Shown in pieces: positions 60,632 through 64,000 of a DNA stretch of 64,000 bases. Both the position numbers and the translations under genes were made by a program. The DNA comes from Actinomycetota bacterium (lineage in GTDB: Bacteria; Actinomycetota; Acidimicrobiia; Acidimicrobiales; Palsa-688), in contig JAJPKN010000037.1 in NCBI GenBank assembly GCA_021323695.1, positions 62,001-126,000 of the forward strand, given 5' to 3'. Numbering within the stretch: position 1 is the stretch's first letter; each line of letters begins with the position of its first letter. The notes under the pieces are model-generated. The model was not told the origin of the DNA and searched no databases. It saw only the letters and a program-made list of their open reading frames with translations.

Positions 60632-63407
60632 GCTCCCGGCGCGAGTGGAGCCCCAGCTTGGTGAACACGGCCTGCAGGTGATGGTCCACGGTCTTGCGGG
60701 ACAGGAACAGGCGAGCGGCGATCTCGGCGTTGGTGAGCCCCTTGGCCGCGGCCTGGGCGACTCGCTCCTCCTGGGCGCTGAGCAGCCGGCTGCCGTGGCT
60801 GGCCCTCAACCGGCGCCCGCCAGCCGCCGCTCGTTCGGCCGCAGCCTCCCTGGCCAGGCGGGCCGCTCCCACGCCGGACGCCGTGCTGAGCGCCTCGGCC
60901 AACAGTTCACGGGCGCGTGCCAGCTGGCCGGAGCGGCGGAAGTGGCGCCCGGCGGCCAGCAGGGCTTCGGCATGGGCCAGGACGAGCGGGGAGCCTCGGA
61001 GGGTGCTGGCCGCCTGTTCGAACATCTCGGAGGCGCCAGGATCCCCTGAGGCCTCTGCGACCTGGGCGTGGCCGGCCATGGCTACTGCCCGCGGCCACCG
61101 GCACGGCAGGGGGGCGCTCAGGCTGTCGAGGTCGGCCAGGAGCCTTCGCGCTTCGTCCAGCCGACCGGTGACCACGTGGGCGGCCACCGCAACGTCGTGC
61201 CACCGGTACAGGCACGGCTCCCGAAAGCCAGAGCTGTGCGCGAGCTGTTCCACTTGGGCGCACAGGTCAGCGGCCTCGGCCGGCCGGCCCAGGTCCAGGG
61301 CCAGGCGGGCGCGCAGCGCCCACAACTCCAGCCAAAAGTGGGGCACCCAACCTCGCATGGCGGCGAAGTCATGTTCGGCTGCCGCGCACATCCGTTGTGC
61401 CTCGGCTTGTTCGCCACGCTCGTAGGCCAGGTAGGCGCGCGCCACGACCACCGAGGGGACAATGGCAGGGACCAGGTCGGCCACAGGGCCACAGCGCTCG
61501 AGCAGATCTGCCGCCTCGTCCAGGCGGCCGCAACGGGCCATGACGTCGGCGCCGTCGACGCAGTAGGACGCGAGCTCACTGACCGAACCGAAGCGTTCTG
61601 CCTGTGCCAGGGCCACTTGCAGCATCCCCATGGCATCGTCGAAGCGTTCCAGGCTGCTGGCAGCGACGATGTAAAGAGCACGCGCCGCTTCGTTGAACGC
61701 CTTCGCCAAGGAGCCACCTCCGTGCGCCTGGTGCAGGGCGCCCGAGAGGGTTTCCCAGCCAGCCGGCAGGCCCTTCATGGCACTTACCGCCCCGGTGTGG
61801 GCCAGTAGTAAGGACGCCACCTCTGGGGTGGCCGAGGCTGCCAGGGCGCGCGCCCGGTCCTCCATGGGACGCGCAGCATTGGGGCCCCCGGCCATGAGCG
61901 CGAAAGAGATCCCTTGGGCCAGGAGGCTGGCGCCGACGGGGCCCGGCTCTTGGAGGTCGTCAACCGCGGCCAAGATGCTGTCCAAGGCGCGCTCGAAGGA
62001 GCCCGATAAGAGCTGGGCGGTGGCAATGAGCCGGTGCGCCTCGACGCGCTCACGCCGGGAGAGCCTCGCCAGGTGCAAGACGGCGTCGAGCTCGGCCAAG
62101 GCTTGGCCTGGCCTCCCGGCACCGAGGTGAGCTTCGGCCAAGCGGAGCCGGAGGCCAGGACGGGCTGAAGGGCCAGCCAGCTCGACCGCGTGAGCGAAAT
62201 GGGCCGCCGCGGCCTCGGTCGCCCCAGCGCGGTCCGCCGCCCGCCCGGCCGCCTCCAAAGCCGAGACGGCCTGTGGGTTGCCCGTGAGGTGGCCCTCCAG
62301 GGCGTGGGCGGCGGCGATGGCAGGGGGCGCCCCCCGGGCTAGCAGGGCCTGGAAGGCCTGCGCATGGAGGCGCTCGCGTGCCACGGGGGGTATGTCCTCG
62401 TAGAGGGACTGGGCAAAGAGGGGGTGCACGAAGTTGGCCGAGCCGTTGCTGCCGGGCCGGACCAGGCCCTCGCGGAGGAGCCTGCGCCAGGCGGCCTCGG
62501 CTCTTGGCCCGTCCAGCCCCGCCATGGTGGCTGCCACTTGCGGGTCGAACTCTATGCCCAGCACGCTCGCGGCCTGGGCGTAGCTGAGGCCGTCCCGGTC
62601 GAGGCCGGCGAAGCGGGCCAGCACCAACAGCTCGGGCGGGGCCGGCTGGGCTGGGTTGGACCATGCGCCGTCGACCTGTGACGCTGACGCCACATGCTCG
62701 AGCAACAGGGGGTTGCCTGCAGTGAGGCGGTAGGCGGCGATGGACTGGTCCTCCGTGGGTGGTTCGGGCAGCCGGGCGGCGAGCACCTGGCGGGCCCCGT
62801 CCTGGCTCAGCGGGCCCAACTTTTCCATGGCGGCGAAGCCTGCTTGAGCCAGGGCCAGGGCGAGCAGGCGGGCCGGCTGCGGCCAGGGGCGCAGTGTAGC
62901 GACGATGCCCACGGCCAGCCGCGGGGCCCTCTTGGCGAGGAAGCCCAGCAGGCTGAGCGAGTCTGGGTCGGCCCAGTGGATGTCGTCAAGAAGGAGCAAG
63001 ACGGGGCCAGGGGCAGCACTTTCCAGCCAGTGCAAGGCCGAGTAGAAGGCTGCCGCTCGCCGGTCGGCGGGCAGGCTTCCTGAGCGTGCCCGGAGCGACC
63101 GGCACCCCAGCGCGGACAGGGCGTGGTCGAGCAGCCCGAACGGCAAGGCCTTCTCGAACGAGCTCCCCGTGCCCTCCCCAAGCGCGAAGCCGGTAGCCAC
63201 CGATGAGGCGTACCGCAGGAGGCTTGTCTTGCCCAAGCCTGCCTCTCCGACGATGAACAAGACCTGGCCATTGCCTTGGCGTGACTGTTCCAGGACATGG
63301 CCCAGCGCTGCCAACGCCTCCGTGCGCTCAACCAGGGCTGTACCGCTGGCGAGGCGTGGGCCGCCTGAGGCCTCTGGGCCGTTTTGGCGCTCGTCTGGCG
63401 GCTGCAC
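60597..63407 (-). CDS. Large ATP-binding LuxR-family regulator (LAL)
   Basis: 936 residues. Walker A GEAGLGKT is at 54-61 and Walker B in VLLLLDDIHWADPDSLSLL, an AAA/NB-ARC-like ATPase module. Then long TPR-like helical repeats (about 400-850) form the sensor region. The C-terminal LuxR HTH is LSAQEERVAQAAAKGLTNAEIAARLFLSRKTVDHHLQAVFTKLG (split over the last 65 residues). These MalT-like regulators switch on genes when an inducer and ATP bind. GTG 63407 gives about 50 residues before the P-loop; the frame is open further to 63722. It is convergent with the MFS gene, which could be a target. Confidence 0.9.
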   Translation of the reverse strand: MQPPDERQNGPEASGGPRLASGTALVERTEALAALGHVLEQSRQGNGQVLFIVGEAGLGKTSLLRYASSVATGFALGEGTGSSFEKALPFGLLDHALSALGCRSLRARSGSLPADRRAAAFYSALHWLESAAPGPVLLLLDDIHWADPDSLSLLGFLAKRAPRLAVGIVATLRPWPQPARLLALALAQAGFAAMEKLGPLSQDGARQVLAARLPEPPTEDQSIAAYRLTAGNPLLLEHVASASQVDGAWSNPAQPAPPELLVLARFAGLDRDGLSYAQAASVLGIEFDPQVAATMAGLDGPRAEAAWRRLLREGLVRPGSNGSANFVHPLFAQSLYEDIPPVARERLHAQAFQALLARGAPPAIAAAHALEGHLTGNPQAVSALEAAGRAADRAGATEAAAAHFAHAVELAGPSARPGLRLRLAEAHLGAGRPGQALAELDAVLHLARLSRRERVEAHRLIATAQLLSGSFERALDSILAAVDDLQEPGPVGASLLAQGISFALMAGGPNAARPMEDRARALAASATPEVASLLLAHTGAVSAMKGLPAGWETLSGALHQAHGGGSLAKAFNEAARALYIVAASSLERFDDAMGMLQVALAQAERFGSVSELASYCVDGADVMARCGRLDEAADLLERCGPVADLVPAIVPSVVVARAYLAYERGEQAEAQRMCAAAEHDFAAMRGWVPHFWLELWALRARLALDLGRPAEAADLCAQVEQLAHSSGFREPCLYRWHDVAVAAHVVTGRLDEARRLLADLDSLSAPLPCRWPRAVAMAGHAQVAEASGDPGASEMFEQAASTLRGSPLVLAHAEALLAAGRHFRRSGQLARARELLAEALSTASGVGAARLAREAAAERAAAGGRRLRASHGSRLLSAQEERVAQAAAKGLTNAEIAARLFLSRKTVDHHLQAVFTKLGLHSRRELMTSWPPAQGS

Positions 63408-63620
63408 CCTAGCCCCTGGTCCGTCCCACTTGGCCTGTGTACCACCTGTCCCAGGTGAGGTCAATGTGCCGGCAGTCCTTAGGAGGGGGTATTTACCCGA
63501 TGCGGGCCTTGCCCAGGTGGGCCCATAGTCCAGCCAAGCCCGAGACCATGAAGGGGCACGAGGCAAGTAGTGCGAGGCGCCAGGCCCGCACTCGCGTAGC
63601 CGCCAGGGAGGCGGGAGGAC

Positions 63621-63806
63621 ATGATGGTGTTGTTGCTTTGCCTGGGCCCGCCGCGCGGCAACCGGCTGACTGGCACCATCGCCGTGGTCGAAGGCAGCGA
63701 GCCTGAGGACTTGACGGTACAAACGGGGGCAACCGTGAGCTTCGACGGGTGGCTGGAGCTCATAAGCGCGCTCGAGGCCTTCCGTCGCGGCACCTCTGGC
63801 GGTTGA
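63621..63806 (+). CDS. Small hypothetical protein, 61 residues
   Basis: Begins MMVLLLCLGPPRGNRLTG and continues to FDGWLELISALEAFRRG. No family recognised. GGCGGGAGG 4-5 nt before the ATG is a good ribosome site, and the gene is divergent from the LuxR-type regulator. These are the only reasons to keep it. Confidence 0.4.
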   Translation: MMVLLLCLGPPRGNRLTGTIAVVEGSEPEDLTVQTGATVSFDGWLELISALEAFRRGTSGG

Positions 63807-63868
63807 GCGCCGGCCCCTGACCGGCAGTGGTGCCCACGAGCGCGTCCTTGGGACGGTTGTCTGCCAGT

Positions 63869-64000
63869 ATGGAGGCAGTGCCCAGGCTGCTCGAAGGCTC
63901 GGTGAGGTCGGTCAACATCGGCCACCTGGCGCCCAACCCGGCCAAAGGCAACCTGACAGCTATTGGCAAGAGGCCGGTGGCCGGCCCGGTGTGGGTCAGC
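63869..64000 (+). CDS. MOSC-domain protein, N-terminal part (3' end outside window)
   Basis: 44 codons are visible. VRSVNIGHLAPNPAKGN and TAIGKRPVAGPVWV match the start of MOSC-domain proteins (usually LLSVNVG...G.....TAIxKxPVxGPVxV), small beta-barrel proteins linked to molybdenum-cofactor sulfuration, some of which are YiiM-like. Start ATG 63869; the frame is open to the window edge. Confidence 0.7.
   Translation, partial: MEAVPRLLEGSVRSVNIGHLAPNPAKGNLTAIGKRPVAGPVWVS

Overview
The window reads as high-GC (by eye about 70% G+C) actinobacterial chromosome, with many GTG and TTG starts. Taxonomic pointers are the ftsB-DUF501-ppx gene order, a nickel superoxide dismutase with its maturation protease, a Suf operon carrying a small Rieske protein, and PAC2, DUF4032 and DUF3516-helicase genes. 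An Acidimicrobiia-like member of the Actinomycetota is my best guess (inference). I see no rRNA, tRNA or CRISPR.

Layout. 1-4.8 kb: end of an ion transporter, a universal stress-type protein, a secreted NlpC/P60 hydrolase and fumarase. 5-8.8 kb: a LacI regulator divergent from a GH3 glycosidase, with a recognisable promoter and three related palindromes between them. 8.8-18.5 kb: an ArgJ/OAT2-type acetyltransferase, a divergent FtsH-like protease, an SDR, bioF and an oligopeptidase. 18.5-25.8 kb: panD, then sufB - membrane protein - phosphoribosyltransferase - sufD - Rieske - sufC - ilvA, the last four overlapping. 26-28.3 kb: sodN divergent from sodX, a cupin and an acetyltransferase. 29-36 kb: ppx, DUF501 and ftsB, a sugar-ABC ATPase, PAC2 and a DUF4032 kinase-like protein.

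36.0-40.9 kb is the most remarkable part: three genetic elements nested inside one another. A PLP-dependent decarboxylase gene is cut by an IS3-family element (36216-39705, 4-bp target duplication). Within that element the transposase gene orfB is itself cut by a group II intron (36699-38612) that encodes its own reverse transcriptase. Removing the intron rejoins orfB in frame. Removing the IS and one duplication restores a 463-residue decarboxylase exactly in frame.

41-54.5 kb: membrane proteins, a methyltransferase, an HNH/DUF222 nuclease gene behind a near-consensus promoter overlapped by a LexA-like box, an MbfA-like iron exporter, tyrS, an aldo/keto reductase, a large helicase, RDD and DUF2752 proteins. 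54.5-64 kb: a glyoxalase-fold protein, a lipoprotein, araA overlapping cobQ, an M24 peptidase remnant, an MFS transporter, a large LuxR-type regulator and the start of a MOSC protein.

A theme of the whole window is short GC-rich tandem repeats (15-45 bp units) in many of the intergenic gaps, several of which run into coding ends and produce low-complexity protein tails or linkers (SufD, Ppx, the NlpC linker and others).
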